Counted from the first letter of the stretch, positions 34,851 to 44,259 are shown. The stretch: DNA of 64,000 bases from Streptomyces sp. MMG1121 (GCF_001280015.1 NZ_LGDV01000238.1:1-64000), one strand, 5' to 3'. Numbers and translations: made by a program. The notes: a model not told the origin generated them from the sequence alone.

Positions 34851-35813
34851 ATGTCCCAGGATCCCCTGACCGGGATGATCCAGACCTATGGCACGGCATT
34901 GCGCTGGGCACATGCCGAAGGGGCCCCGCCCCCGCGCAGCTACTCCGAGGCCGAGCAGCGGGCCCTGGTTCCGCTGCTCGGTGCCGTGGTCCAGGATCTC
35001 GTCGAGCGTGGTCTGGTCATCGTCCGGGAGCAGGCAGGCGTCTCTCCCGCCGTCTCCGACCCTGTCCTGACCGGGGGCGAGCTGCACGCCGTTCTCGCGG
35101 CTCCGGCCAACTGGCTCTGGGCGCCCAGGTCCTCCCGTTGTGTCTATCTCGCTGTTCCAGATGCCGTGCGTGAGCACTGGGGCAACGACGCGTACCCGGC
35201 GGCGGATACCAGTGGGCTTCCCGCCTGGGACGAGCTGAGCATGCCCCAGCGCGAAGTCCTGGTCTGCGCTGGTGAGGCCAGTGGCATGCTGACCGGGCCG
35301 TTCGGGATCTGGGAGGACCTGTCGAGCGATCTGCGTGGTGCGGAGCGTGTCGAGTGGGTCGACAGGCAGCTCGCCCCGCTGGTCCCCTTTGTTCGCGTTG
35401 GGTGGATTGAAGTGCGGCACTACCCCGGCGCGGAGGATGACGCGTTCAGCGTGATCCCCCTCGACAGTCTCCACGGTGCTCTCGCTGATCCCGCTGTCCG
35501 GTACGAGGGTGACGACTGGGGCGTCGGTGTCGGCTGCGTGTTCACCGATCGCGGACTGGCTATCTGGCGTGCCAACTGGAGCCGCGACTGGAACAGACGC
35601 CTCACCCGGACTGACCAGGGACGGTCAGGCGGCGAACGCCGTGGGACGCTCGACGAGGTGGCCGCGTTCGAAGCGGGCTCCGGCGCGGACGAGGGCGACG
35701 AGGTGGGGGGCGTTCACCGCTCGCCAGCGGGCCTGGGCGGACTCAACCAGCTTGAAGACCACAGCCAGTCCGGCAGCCCGGCTGCCGGCCCCCTTGGTGA
35801 CCTTCGTCCGTAG
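34851..35813 (+). CDS. Unknown protein, 3' end overrun into an IS256 relic
   Basis: The frame from ATG 34851 (an in-frame ATG at 34839 is also possible) gives about 250 native residues: DPLTGMIQTYGTALRWAHAE, REVLVCAGEASGMLTGPFGI, WVDRQLAPLVPFVRVGWIEV, GVGCVFTDRGLAIWRANWSR. I do not recognise the family. From about 35610 the codons are antisense to the IS256 transposase, so the native C-terminus was lost when that element inserted. Confidence 0.55.
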   Translation: MSQDPLTGMIQTYGTALRWAHAEGAPPPRSYSEAEQRALVPLLGAVVQDLVERGLVIVREQAGVSPAVSDPVLTGGELHAVLAAPANWLWAPRSSRCVYLAVPDAVREHWGNDAYPAADTSGLPAWDELSMPQREVLVCAGEASGMLTGPFGIWEDLSSDLRGAERVEWVDRQLAPLVPFVRVGWIEVRHYPGAEDDAFSVIPLDSLHGALADPAVRYEGDDWGVGVGCVFTDRGLAIWRANWSRDWNRRLTRTDQGRSGGERRGTLDEVAAFEAGSGADEGDEVGGVHRSPAGLGGLNQLEDHSQSGSPAAGPLGDLRP

Positions 35814-36556
35814 GCGCACCGTAGAGAATGTCGACTCGATGGGGTTCGTCGTTCGCAGGTGGATCCAGTGCTCGGCAGGGGAGTCGAAGAACGCCAGCAG
35901 TTCGGCCTCGTCGTCCGTGATCTTCTTGACGGCCTTGGGGTACTTCGCGCCGTACTGCCGGGCGAAGGTGGCGACGGCCTTGCGGGCCTGGTCCTTGTCC
36001 TCGGCGTTGCAGATGTCCTGCAAGGCGCGCTCGGCCGCGGGCTGGGCCGACTTCGGCAAGGAATCGAGAATAATCGAGAATATTTACGGTTTGTGGACCC
36101 AGCACCTTTGCTCGCGGGTCTCGGGGAACACCTCGGCCAACGCCTTCCAGAAGCCCAGCGCGCCGCTGCCGACGGCCAACACTGGGGCACGCATCCCACT
36201 GCGGGCGCAATCTCACAGCAGCCCAGCCCACGCCTCCGCTGATGCGCGGTATCCGTCGGCCAACGCGATCAACTCCTTGGTGCCGTCCGCCCGCACGCCG
36301 ATCAGCACGAGCACGGCGGCCTTGGCCTCGTCCAGGCGAATGCGCAGGTGAATGCCGTCGGCCCACACGTACACGTAGTCCGTAGCGGACAGGTCGCGGT
36401 CCATGAAGACGGCGTGATCCGCCTGCCACTGGGCGGTCAAGCGCGTCACCATCGCTGGCGACAGCCCGGCACAGGATCCGAGGAACTGCTCCAGTGCGGG
36501 CACGAAGTCGCCAGACGACAAGCCGTGCAGGTAAAGCAGCGGCAGCACCTCACTGA
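35625..36556 (-). pseudogene. IS256-family (Mutator-type) transposase relic
   Basis: The 5' part visible (VLPLLYLHGLSSGDFVPALE, VWADGIHLRIRLDEAKAAVL with a catalytic Asp) and the 3' part (HLRTTNPIESTFSTVRLRTK with the Glu motif) are in different frames. A damaged stretch at 36060-36210 lies between them, including a local duplication of AATCGAGAAT. The N-terminal ~90 residues are missing beyond 36556. Confidence 0.75.
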
Positions 36557-36802
36557 AACAGATCCAGCGCGCCCTGCCCGAGACCAAGGTCGTCAAGTCC
36601 CTCGTCACCCAGGAACAGGACACCGTCGTCAACCCCAAGGCCACCGGCAACGGCTCTGCTGGAGTCCTACGGCTGGAGCGACATCCTCGACCTCTGCGGC
36701 CTGGTCGCCGCCCGCGGCATGGAGATGTACGCCCACATACACGCCGCCATCGGCATCGCCCTCGGCATGGGTACCCAATTCGGCGTCAAGATCGTCCGCT
36801 GA
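36556..36802 (+). pseudogene. F420-dependent NADP reductase-like fragment
   Basis: The frame VVKSLVTQEQDTVVNPKATG is followed, after a small deletion and shift, by LESYGWSDILDLCGLVAARG and a C-terminal GMGTQFGVKIVR-stop at 36802. This is the C-terminal half of an NADP/F420-dependent oxidoreductase. The Rossmann N-terminus is gone. Confidence 0.55.
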
Positions 36803-36904
36803 CACTCCGCCCGCGCGGCCGCCGGGCCTGGCCACACACCCGGGCCCGCCCCAGCACTTCAGCGCCTCTGAGGAAACGGCCACCTCGTGAGACGTACCAC
36901 CCCT

Positions 36905-37510
36905 ACCACAGGGCGAGAGCGGTGGCGCAGCGCCAGGTCACACGGCTGCCTCATGACAGGAAGCACGAGAACCCACAAGGTCCGGCAGGCAAACCCGCAC
37001 AGCCGACGACGGCAGCGGCGACACCAGCCACCCAGCTGGGCGAAAGGAAGCGGCTCGCGCCCGGAGCGCTCCGCCGGCTGGTCATCGTCCGCGGGGCAGC
37101 GGCAGGGCCGGTGGCGTTCGGCTGCCGGTTGTGCGCGGCACGACGGTCTGGGGCCGGGGCGCGGGTCGTGCAGTACGCGCGGCGGTGGGACCGGGTCTGT
37201 GTCAGGCATGCGCGATGGCAGTTGGACGCGGACGCCGACCAAGTCCTGGAGCATCTGGACCTGCGGGGTCTGCCGGAGGTCGTGGCCGCGCGGCGGCGAT
37301 GGGCGGGGGTGGCACCTGGCGTATGCGGTGGTGTGCCGGTGGTGGAACCAGGCCCTGTACTGGGAGCGGAGAAGGTCTGGCCTCGTCGGCTGCACCAGGT
37401 CGCGGGCGGCAACGCTGGGAGTGACCTGGAGTGGTGGCGGATCGTGGGACGGGATGCGGTGATCTTCCCGCAGAGGTCGCCGGGAATGGTCTGTCTCCGA
37501 AGTGGCCGCG
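36905..37510 (+). pseudogene. TniQ-like zinc-finger protein, decayed
   Basis: The rightward codons CRLCAARRSGAGARVVQYAR, VCVRHARWQLDADADQVLEH, LRGLPEVVAARRR and, after shifts, LEWWRIVGRDAVIFPQRS resemble actinobacterial TniQ-family proteins (two Cys-containing knuckles, then a helical region). Several frame changes interrupt it. Identification is tentative. Confidence 0.35.
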
Positions 37511-37603
37511 TAGGCATCCTCCAGTACCGACACCGCCGCCACGCGCTGCTGCTCGGTCAACGCCTGCCATGCCCGCAGGTCTCGAAGCACACCGTTCAAG
37601 CCG

Positions 37604-37639
37604 GAAGTGGACGAGCAGGATGATGCCGAGGACGATCAT
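37604..37639 (-). pseudogene. 5' stub of a DUF6131-like gene
   Basis: ATG 37639, with GAGGGAGAGG upstream, begins MIVLGIILLVHF, the usual start of DUF6131 two-helix proteins. The frame then enters the TniQ-like relic. It lies directly after amaP, where such a gene may once have completed the operon. Confidence 0.4.
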
Positions 37640-37728
37640 GGCCTCTCCCTCGGGGAGTTGGCCCCGGCTCCCCTGCCGACCGCGAAGGTTCGCAGGGGCG
37701 TTGAACAGGGCAACGGTCGGTTGCCTTG

Positions 37729-38337
37729 CTACTCCACGCGGTGCGGCTTGTGGCGGGCGACGTGTAGGCGGACCTCGGTGGGCGTGTCAGGGAGGCCGGT
37801 GGCACGACGTGCGGTGCACAGCGGGCCTTCGCAAAGCGCATCGAGAGTGGCACCGGGCGCGCCCTCGGGGGTGAGCGTGAGTGTGATGCGGGTGCGGTGG
37901 CGGGCAGGCCGGCCGGTGATGCGTACGGTCGTGTGGTCGACCCCCGGCAGGGCGCCGGTTTCGGTCGCGATCGCGTCGCTGAGTGCACGCTCGCGAAGTT
38001 CGACGCCCTTCTGCGGGGGTGTGCCGCCGACGGGCAGTGAGCCGGGGCGGCGTCGGCTCAGCTGGGCGAGCAGCCGCCACAGGGCGAGTAGGGCAGTGAG
38101 GACGAGGGCGGCGATGACCGCGGGCCACCACCACCAGCCCTGGCTGCTCCAGCGGGCCCGGTCGGCGGAGCCGAGCAGGACGTCGTCCGGGGAAGTCAGG
38201 GGCCAGCCGTCGGGCGGGACTAGATCGTGTCGCCGGTAAAGGTCGAGTCCGGAGAAGAGGATCAGCAGTCCGCCGCCGAGCAGAACCAGTCCGGCGAGGG
38301 CCAGCAGACTGCGGTTGCATACGGATCGCGGCGTCAT
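37729..38337 (-). CDS. amaP: AmaP-like alkaline-shock membrane anchor
   Basis: A 202-residue protein with two membrane helices (LLALAGLVLLGGGLLILFSG; WWWWPAVIAALVLTALLALW) and a cytoplasmic C-terminal domain resembling Asp23 (ALSDAIATETGALPGVDHTT). It follows two Asp23 genes and a DUF6286 gene. AmaP anchors Asp23 at the membrane in Staphylococcus; a similar scaffold is inferred here. Confidence 0.8.
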   Translation of the reverse strand: MTPRSVCNRSLLALAGLVLLGGGLLILFSGLDLYRRHDLVPPDGWPLTSPDDVLLGSADRARWSSQGWWWWPAVIAALVLTALLALWRLLAQLSRRRPGSLPVGGTPPQKGVELRERALSDAIATETGALPGVDHTTVRITGRPARHRTRITLTLTPEGAPGATLDALCEGPLCTARRATGLPDTPTEVRLHVARHKPHRVE

Positions 38338-38366
38338 GGTGCGGGCTCCGGTGCTGCGGTGTTCGG

Positions 38367-39053
38367 TCAGTCGGTGCGGCGCCGCAGGCGTACGACGACG
38401 CGGGGAGGACGGGCGAGGGCCAGCCGATCGCGTTCCTCGGCGAGGACGGCGGTGAGGTCGTCCTTCACCTGGCGGGGGTCACGGAAGCGGACGTCCGCGC
38501 GGGCTCGGATGCGGTGGCGGCCTACCAGGACGCGCGCCGAGCCAATTCCAGGGACTCGCATGGCGGCGTCACGCAGCAGGACGGCGGCACCGTCGCGGTC
38601 CAGAAAGGCCCGCACTCGGGGGCATCGGGCGGGGGAGCGCAGGGGCAGCCAGCGGCGCTGACCGGGAGTGAAGGCCAGGATCATCAGCCAGACGCCGACG
38701 GCGGCGGCCACGGCGGCTCCCGTCAGCATCCACACGTCGTCCACGGGGCGGGTGGCCAGTTCGTCGGCCAGGTGCCGTCGCCAGGCTGCTGCCGGACGTC
38801 CCGCCCGAACGGCGACGACGTCGACCAGCGCCGCGACCGCAGCCACGAGGATCACTGCGGCGACCACCGCCGCCGTGATGCGGCGCGCCGACCACTTGCG
38901 GTGGGTTCGGTGCCTTCTGTGGGGTTCACCGGGCGGGAGGTCGGAGGTAAGTACGTCGTGTTCGGGCGGGTCGGGCTCCTTCGTCGGAGGCATGGTGCCA
39001 CGGTGCGAGGACGACGCGGAGCTGTGGCCCGGAGGGCCGGGATCGGATGTCAT
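38367..39053 (-). CDS. DUF6286 membrane protein
   Basis: A 228-residue protein. A polar N-terminus is followed by helices ITAAVVAAVILVAAVAALVD and MLTGAAVAAAVGVWLMILAF, then a basic cytoplasmic domain ending LARPPRVVVRLRRRTD. DUF6286 proteins accompany Asp23/AmaP in Streptomyces. ATG 39053 is preferred because GGAGGAAGG lies upstream; the internal ATG at 38993 lacks a ribosome site. Confidence 0.7.
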   Translation of the reverse strand: MTSDPGPPGHSSASSSHRGTMPPTKEPDPPEHDVLTSDLPPGEPHRRHRTHRKWSARRITAAVVAAVILVAAVAALVDVVAVRAGRPAAAWRRHLADELATRPVDDVWMLTGAAVAAAVGVWLMILAFTPGQRRWLPLRSPARCPRVRAFLDRDGAAVLLRDAAMRVPGIGSARVLVGRHRIRARADVRFRDPRQVKDDLTAVLAEERDRLALARPPRVVVRLRRRTD

Positions 39054-39105
39054 CGCGATCGCCCTTCCTCCACGGCGCGCCCGGCGCCCCGGGCCGCATG
39101 GCCGC

Positions 39106-39507
39106 TCACCGGACCCGCCCCCGGCTCCCATCGGCGGCGGTCACCAGCCGCCGTACCGTGAGGAGGACCTCGCCCACCCGCAAGCCGGTCAGCTGGGCCA
39201 CCCGTTCGGCGACGTCCTGCTGGATCCGCTCACAGACATGGGGGATGTCGGTGGGGTAGGGCAGGTCCAGGGCCAGATGCAGCCGCACCGATCCGGTGTG
39301 GACGGCGGCGGAGGCGCTGGGTGCCGTCGGCCCGCCCCGGTCCGGCGGTATGGCGGCACGCCGGGACTGGGCCGTGCGTGCGGCCTGCTTGGCGATGCGC
39401 GCGACCACTCTGTCCGGGATGACGGTGGCGCCCCGCTCGGCCGGGGGCGGCAGGCCGGCGGCCGGCGGGCCCGACGCCTCGCTGGGAGAAGGGAGCCGGG
39501 TCTTCAC
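39106..39507 (-). CDS. Asp23/Gls24-family envelope-stress protein
   Basis: A 133-residue protein: GATVIPDRVVARIAKQAART, VRLHLALDLPYPTDIPHVCE, RIQQDVAERVAQLTGLRVGE match the Asp23 fold. The start GTG 39507 overlaps the stop of the upstream small membrane gene (GTGA), and GGAGG lies 5 bases before it. The family forms a sub-membrane network under cell-wall or alkaline stress. Confidence 0.85.
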   Translation of the reverse strand: MKTRLPSPSEASGPPAAGLPPPAERGATVIPDRVVARIAKQAARTAQSRRAAIPPDRGGPTAPSASAAVHTGSVRLHLALDLPYPTDIPHVCERIQQDVAERVAQLTGLRVGEVLLTVRRLVTAADGSRGRVR

Positions 39508-39671
39508 CGCTGCCTCCATGTCCGGAGGTCGAGGTCGCCCTGCGCGACGAGGCCGACGATCAGCCCCGCCGCACCCAGGACCAGAACCAGCAGGAATGCC
39601 CAGAAGCCGCCGAAGTAACCGGCGAAGCCCAGGGCCATGCCAGCCGCGAGGCCCGTCGTTGCTGCTTTCAT
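39504..39671 (-). CDS. Small membrane protein (DUF2273-like, 55 aa)
   Basis: This short gene begins MKAATTGLAAGMALGFAGYF and is followed by a second helix (FWAFLLVLVLGAAGLIVGLV). DUF2273-type miniproteins sit between Asp23 genes in many Gram-positive genomes. ATG 39671 (or the adjacent ATG 39674) follows CAGGTGAG. Its TGA overlaps the next GTG, so the operon is translationally coupled. Confidence 0.75.
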   Translation of the reverse strand: MKAATTGLAAGMALGFAGYFGGFWAFLLVLVLGAAGLIVGLVAQGDLDLRTWRQR

Positions 39672-39747
39672 CATGCACTCACCTGTCTCGTTCAGGTACG
39701 TCGCCGTGAGCGCGGTCTCCCGCGCCCGTGCAGGGCCCGGCGGCGGA

Positions 39748-40239
39748 TCACCTCACGCGGCCCTCGTCCGGTTCGGCCTCTTCCTCCTCGTCGGGGAGGT
39801 GGACGTCGTCGACGGCGATGTTGACCTCGACGACCTCCAGGCCCGTCATCCGTTCCACGGCGCTGATGACATTGGTGCGGACGTCGCCGGCGACGTCGAC
39901 GATGGAGACGCCGTACTCGACGACGACGTCCAGGTCCACGGCGGCCTGGCGCTCGCCGACCTCGACCTTCACTCCTCGCGTGAGGGCTCCGCCTCCGCCT
40001 CCGCCTCCGGGGACGCGTTCGCGCATGGCACCGAAGGCGCGGGCCATCCCCGCTCCCAGGTTGTAGATGCCCGGTACCTCGCGGGCGGCCATGCCCGCGA
40101 TCTTGGCCACCACGCCGTCGGCGATCGTGGTCTTCCCCCGTGTCTCAGCCGGAGCCCCGGCCCCGGTACGGCCCGTCAGCGCGCTCACGCCCGCATCGGG
40201 CTTGCCGCCCCCGCCGACGCTGGTGATGTTCTCCGTCAT
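39748..40239 (-). CDS. Asp23/Gls24-family envelope-stress protein
   Basis: A 163-residue protein: TTIADGVVAKIAGMAAREVP, GIYNL, a Gly-rich loop, VKVEVGERQAAVDLDVVVEY, NVISAVERMTGLEVVEVNIA, with an acidic tail (LPDEEEEAEPDEGRVR). This is the canonical Asp23 pattern. It is the first gene of the leftward cluster, divergent from the ECF sigma gene with a 156-bp shared upstream region. Confidence 0.9.
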   Translation of the reverse strand: MTENITSVGGGGKPDAGVSALTGRTGAGAPAETRGKTTIADGVVAKIAGMAAREVPGIYNLGAGMARAFGAMRERVPGGGGGGGALTRGVKVEVGERQAAVDLDVVVEYGVSIVDVAGDVRTNVISAVERMTGLEVVEVNIAVDDVHLPDEEEEAEPDEGRVR

Positions 40240-40395
40240 GGCGGTCGCCTCGATCGGTCGGTCGGACACCGGTGTGGCGCCCCTCGCAAAGTTGGACATA
40301 CAGGCCATCGCAATCCTCACACTCATCGAATGTGATGCGTGTCACAGGCGGGTCGCTCGGGTACGCGGATGGTCCGAGCCTTGCGCGGGAGAGCC

Positions 40396-40986
40396 ATGAC
40401 CGAACGCACTTCTTGCCCACCCCCGGAACGTGATCTGGGGGGACGCGACCTCCCGGACGGGTTGCTGGCCGTACGGGCGGCCGAGAGGGACGAGGACTCC
40501 TTCGCCGTTCTCGTCCAGCGGCACGGCCCGTCCCTCCTCGCCCTGGCCCGCTGCATGCTCGGCAATCCCCAGGACGCGGAGGAGGCCGTTCAGGACGCCT
40601 TCGTCAGCGCCTGGCGAAGACTGCCGGAATTCCGCCACCGCGCGCAGTTCCGCACCTGGATGTACCGGATCACCGTCAACCGCTGCCTGACCATGCGCCG
40701 GCGCCGACCGCCGCCCCTCCCCCTGGACGCCGTCACCGAGCCCGCGGCGGCAGACGCCCGGAGCCAGCCCGCCCTGTCCGCCGAGCACAACGCGGCCACC
40801 GCCGCACTGTCCCGTGCGCTCCGCGATCTGGACGCCGGGCAGCGGATCTGCTGGATCCTGCGCGAGGTGCAGGGCCTGTCCTACGAGGAGATCGCCGACG
40901 TGACGCGGACCAACGAGCCGACCGTGCGCGGCAGACTGTTCAGGGCACGCCGATCCCTGCAGGAGGCGATGGGCCCATGGCGCTAG
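40396..40986 (+). CDS. ECF-type RNA polymerase sigma factor
   Basis: A 196-residue sigma factor. Region 2 is FAVLVQRHGPSLLALARCML, EEAVQDAFVSAWRRLPEFRH, RTWMYRITVNRCLTMRRRR; region 4 is LRDLDAGQRICWILREVQGL, SYEEIADVTRTNEPTVRGRL. It lies head to head with the Asp23/AmaP cluster and overlaps the next gene by 10 bases, so it probably drives the envelope-stress genes and is controlled by the co-translated downstream protein. Confidence 0.9.
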   Translation: MTERTSCPPPERDLGGRDLPDGLLAVRAAERDEDSFAVLVQRHGPSLLALARCMLGNPQDAEEAVQDAFVSAWRRLPEFRHRAQFRTWMYRITVNRCLTMRRRRPPPLPLDAVTEPAAADARSQPALSAEHNAATAALSRALRDLDAGQRICWILREVQGLSYEEIADVTRTNEPTVRGRLFRARRSLQEAMGPWR

Positions 40987-41621
40987 ACGACCCGCACGCG
41001 CGGCCTTCCGAACCGCCCGAAGACGACGAGCCCCCGTTCGAGGGCGATGAGGTACTCCCCTGCGGCCGCCTGCTGAGCCGGGTCTGGGAACAGGCACGCG
41101 ACACGCCCCCGGCCACGGACCCGCACATCGTCTCCTGTGCTCACTGCCGCGAGGCCGTCGAGGAACTGGCCCCCGTGAACACGGCCGCCCGCGCGCTGCG
41201 CGCCGAGGGAACTGCCGGCCTGCACGCGCTCGCCCACCGCGTCATGACCGTCGTCAGGGCAGAGCTACGCCCCGGGCGCCCGCTACCCCTGGCAGACCCG
41301 GACACGGACCTGCGGATCGCCGAACACACCGCGGCAAAGGTGCTGCGGCAGGCCGCGGACACGGTCCCCGGCGCCAGGGCAGCCAGCTGCCGGCTCGCAC
41401 CCGAGGGCGAAGGTACCGACGTACGGGTGACCATGACCCTCGCCGCCGCTCTCGACCGCCCGCTGCCCGACCGTGTCCGCCAGGTGCGCCGATCGGTCCT
41501 CCACTCGGCCGGACAGGACCTCGGCCTTGCCGTGACGGCCGTCGACATTACCGTCATCGACGTCCTGGAACCGGAGCCGCCCCCCGGCCCCGGCCTCCCA
41601 CCAGGCGGCAGTGCGCGCTGA
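40977..41621 (+). CDS. Probable anti-sigma factor fused to an Asp23-like domain
   Basis: A 214-residue protein. The N-terminal part has a zinc-type motif (DPHIVSCAHCREAVEELAPV, with His and two Cys as in ZAS anti-sigma domains). The C-terminal part (TAAKVLRQAADTVPGARAAS, VRVTMTLAAALDRPLPDRVR, QDLGLAVTAVDITVIDV) resembles the Asp23 fold. It has no membrane helix. Its ATG lies inside the sigma gene, implying equal synthesis. The fusion would tie release of the sigma factor to the Asp23/AmaP scaffold; this is an inference. Confidence 0.65.
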   Translation: MALDDPHARPSEPPEDDEPPFEGDEVLPCGRLLSRVWEQARDTPPATDPHIVSCAHCREAVEELAPVNTAARALRAEGTAGLHALAHRVMTVVRAELRPGRPLPLADPDTDLRIAEHTAAKVLRQAADTVPGARAASCRLAPEGEGTDVRVTMTLAAALDRPLPDRVRQVRRSVLHSAGQDLGLAVTAVDITVIDVLEPEPPPGPGLPPGGSAR

Positions 41622-41864
41622 CAGGAACCGCCTCGACCACGCTCCTCGGCGTCGCGGCCGAGGCAGCCCTCACCGTCCCTACGTGGCAACCCTGCAGCCC
41701 CGTCCCTCCCCTCGCCTCGCGGCAGCCCCCCGCGCCCTCGCCGGCACGCGGCCGGCGCCCGGACCGGTCCACCACCGGCACCTGCGCCAAAGGGGCCGAA
41801 GAAACGGAAGATCGGGACGAGACGCCGTGGCAAAACCTCGTCGCCCGTCTGGTGGAGGTGGTGC

Positions 41865-42060
41865 AGGAAGTGAGGGCCTGGGCCGCTCGCGCGGCGGGTT
41901 CACCAGCAAGCTCCATCTGAGCGCGGACGGTCGCTACTGCCCGCTGCCACGGGTCCTCGCGCCGGGGCAGCGGGACGACTGCACCCAGTTCAGGGCGGTG
42001 CTGGACAAGATCCGTGGTCCGAGAAGCGGCCGGGGCAGGCCGCGCAGGCAGGATGCGCGG
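41865..42060 (+). pseudogene. IS5-family transposase fragment
   Basis: EGLGRSRGGFTSKLHLSADG, then RVLAPGQRDDCTQFRAVLDK and IRGPRSGRGRPR, is the start of the second half of an IS427-like transposase. Both flanking parts are missing. Confidence 0.6.
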
Positions 42061-42623
42061 CACGAGCACGACCGCCTCCGCGCGGTTCATCTCCACTGCA
42101 CTTATGGCGGCCTTTCGTCGCGGTCATCCCAACGGGGCGTGTGATCGCCCGGGCAGGGCCTAGTACGGCAGCCGGACTTCCGCGTTTCCGCAGGTCGGAG
42201 AAGCCGCCAGGAGCTCGTATAGCTGACACACCATCAATTTTTGGAGCCCCTGGACCTCGTCTACCTGGCTCGATGCCGATGCGCCAGCCTGATTCACGCA
42301 CGCCGTCAGCAATGGTTGCGGCGAAGCCCGGCTGCAGTACTAGGCCGTGTTTTAGGAAACACGGGATGCCAGCCATTTGGTGAGGTCGCTCGCGATGCGG
42401 CCGATAGCGCTCTCGACGCTGACGTCGTGTTCGCGGCGGCCGGTGTCGCGCCGAACGATCAATCACTCACCAACCGGATGGCGGCAGCGATCTCCTCCGG
42501 ACGCACTCGCGCACGGAGCAGGGCAGGCCCGCGTACAGGCTTGCTCCGCGTTCTGACCGCACGGGCCAGGCGTCCGGGCCGACGCCCCTCATATGGTGAC
42601 GCGGACGGGGCACTCGTTACCCC
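42061..42623. other. Decayed stretch, one possible transposase tail
   Basis: Leftward codons at 42355-42450 (SVESAIGRIASDLTKWLASR, then VS-stop) look like the C-terminus of a lost transposase, next to a CTAGGCCGTGTTTT sequence that could be an IS end. The remainder has no gene I can support. Confidence 0.35.
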
Positions 42624-43625
42624 ATGGAAGTCATCGCGCGCACGGACGCGTACCAGCGCCGGCACCGCTGGGTGGGGTTCCCGCTGGCTGTCGTCTACAA
42701 GTTCTTCGACGACCAGGGCACCTATCTCGCGGCCCTGCTCGCGTACTACGCCTTCGTGTCTCTCTTCCCGCTGCTGCTGATCCTGGTGGCTGTCCTCGGC
42801 ACCCTGCTCAGCGGCGACCCCGGCCTGCGGCAGCACGTGCTCGACTCGGCGCTGGCCGAGTTCCCCGTCATCGGTGACCAGTTGGGCCACAACGTTCACC
42901 CCCTGCACGGCAACGGACTCGCCCTCGTGGCCGGTGTCATCGGCACTTTGTACGGCGCCCTGGGCGTGGCGCAGGCCGCCCAGTACGCGCTGAACAAGAT
43001 CTGGGCCGTGCCCCGCCACGCCCGGCCGGACCCACTCCGTTCCCGGCTGAAGGGGCTTCTGTTCCTGGTGATCCTGGGGACCGGGCTGTGCGTGACCACA
43101 CTGCTGTCATCGGCAGTGGCGGCCGCAACGGTGTTCGGCACCCGCCCGGCGACCGGGGCGCGGGTCGCCGCAGTCGCCGGGGCGGTCGCGCTGAACACCG
43201 GACTGATCGTGCTGAGCCAGCGGGTCCTGACCCAGCGCGAACTGCCACTGCGCCGATTGACCTGGGCAGCCCTGGGCGGCGCCTGCGCCTGGCAGCTCGT
43301 GCAGTGGGCCGGTTCCTACTACGTCAGCCATGTGCTCCGGGGAGCCACGGCGACCTATGGCATGTTCGGCATCGTCCTCGGCCTACTGGCCTGGCTCTAC
43401 CTGGGCGCACTGATCTTCCTGAGCACGGCGGAGGTGAGCGCGGTCCGAGTGGGACGGATGTGGCCGCGCAGCCTGCTGACTCCTTTCACCGACCAGGTAC
43501 GCCTGAGTCCGGGAGACCGCCGCGCCTATCGGTCGTACGCGACCACGGAGGCCTTCAAGGGCTTCGAGAAGATCGGGGTGCGCTTCGCATCGCCCCCAAA
43601 ACCGCCGCGATCCCCTGGTCAGTGA
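42624..43625 (+). CDS. YihY/BrkB-family membrane protein
   Basis: A 333-residue protein with six hydrophobic helices and the family start GTYLAALLAYYAFVSLFPLL, then LLILVAVLGTLL, GLALVAGVIGTLYGALGVAQ and FGIVLGLLAWLYLGALIFLS. It is a paralogue of the gene at 23463 but longer and distinct in sequence. The C-terminal ~50 residues are hydrophilic. Function of the family is unknown. Confidence 0.9.
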   Translation: MEVIARTDAYQRRHRWVGFPLAVVYKFFDDQGTYLAALLAYYAFVSLFPLLLILVAVLGTLLSGDPGLRQHVLDSALAEFPVIGDQLGHNVHPLHGNGLALVAGVIGTLYGALGVAQAAQYALNKIWAVPRHARPDPLRSRLKGLLFLVILGTGLCVTTLLSSAVAAATVFGTRPATGARVAAVAGAVALNTGLIVLSQRVLTQRELPLRRLTWAALGGACAWQLVQWAGSYYVSHVLRGATATYGMFGIVLGLLAWLYLGALIFLSTAEVSAVRVGRMWPRSLLTPFTDQVRLSPGDRRAYRSYATTEAFKGFEKIGVRFASPPKPPRSPGQ

Positions 43626-44058
43626 CCGACGCGGAAGTCACCACTATGGTTCGCGCTCTGCCGATGGAGTTGCCAGAAGGGGCGGACGACGGCTCAGGCT
43701 GCCTCGATCATCTGGAAGAACCGTCGAGCGCGCTCTTCGGATCGGCCGCCTGACGGGCCAGTGAATCGGCATCGATCACGAACATGGCGATGGTCCGGCA
43801 AGCCGTTGTGGTCTGTGGCAGGTCCGGATCGGCGGGGATGGCCGTCGCCAGCGCCTCTGCGTGGCGCAGCCTCATCGGCTCCCCGTTACTCCTACAGGAC
43901 GGTCGATTCGTCGATCAGGCGCCAGTTCGGGGGCGCGCCAGCTTTACGGTCGGCTGCATGAACAGAGCGAGCTTCGCCGAGTTCGACGGTCGCCATGGGA
44001 CCTGCCGCCAGACGTCTTGCGGGCGTCGGGGCGGCGCCGGTGGACTCGGACACCACGA
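43626..44058. other. Stretch without a supported gene
   Basis: Short Arg-rich frames only; nothing recognisable on either strand. Confidence 0.4.
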
Positions 44059-44259
44059 CTACGGCTGCTCTCCTTCTGCCTCCCGCTCTTCTTCCATGCG
44101 CTGTTTTATCCGTTCGACGGTTTTAGGGGAGATCTCCCCACCTGAGGCAGGTATCAGATCGTCAGGGTCGAAAGGCCGCTTTGGTTCGACGTCACGGCGT
44201 TTCGTACTGCCGTCAGCCTCGGACTTTCCTTTGTCAGGTGAATCCCTCATCAGCGTCAC
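44059..44259 (-). CDS. Small acidic hypothetical protein (66 aa)
   Basis: The sequence is polar and Glu-rich (KRPFDPDDLIPASGGEISPK, TVERIKQRMEEEREAEGEQP), predicted to be a disordered N-terminus plus one helix. No known domain. The coding bias is good for its length. The start may be ATG 44259 or an ATG four codons in. Confidence 0.5.
   Translation of the reverse strand: MTLMRDSPDKGKSEADGSTKRRDVEPKRPFDPDDLIPASGGEISPKTVERIKQRMEEEREAEGEQP

Noticed and set aside
36859..37599. Leftward frame of ~245 codons
   Set aside because: It is antisense to the TniQ-like remains and shows only Arg/Pro-rich composition.
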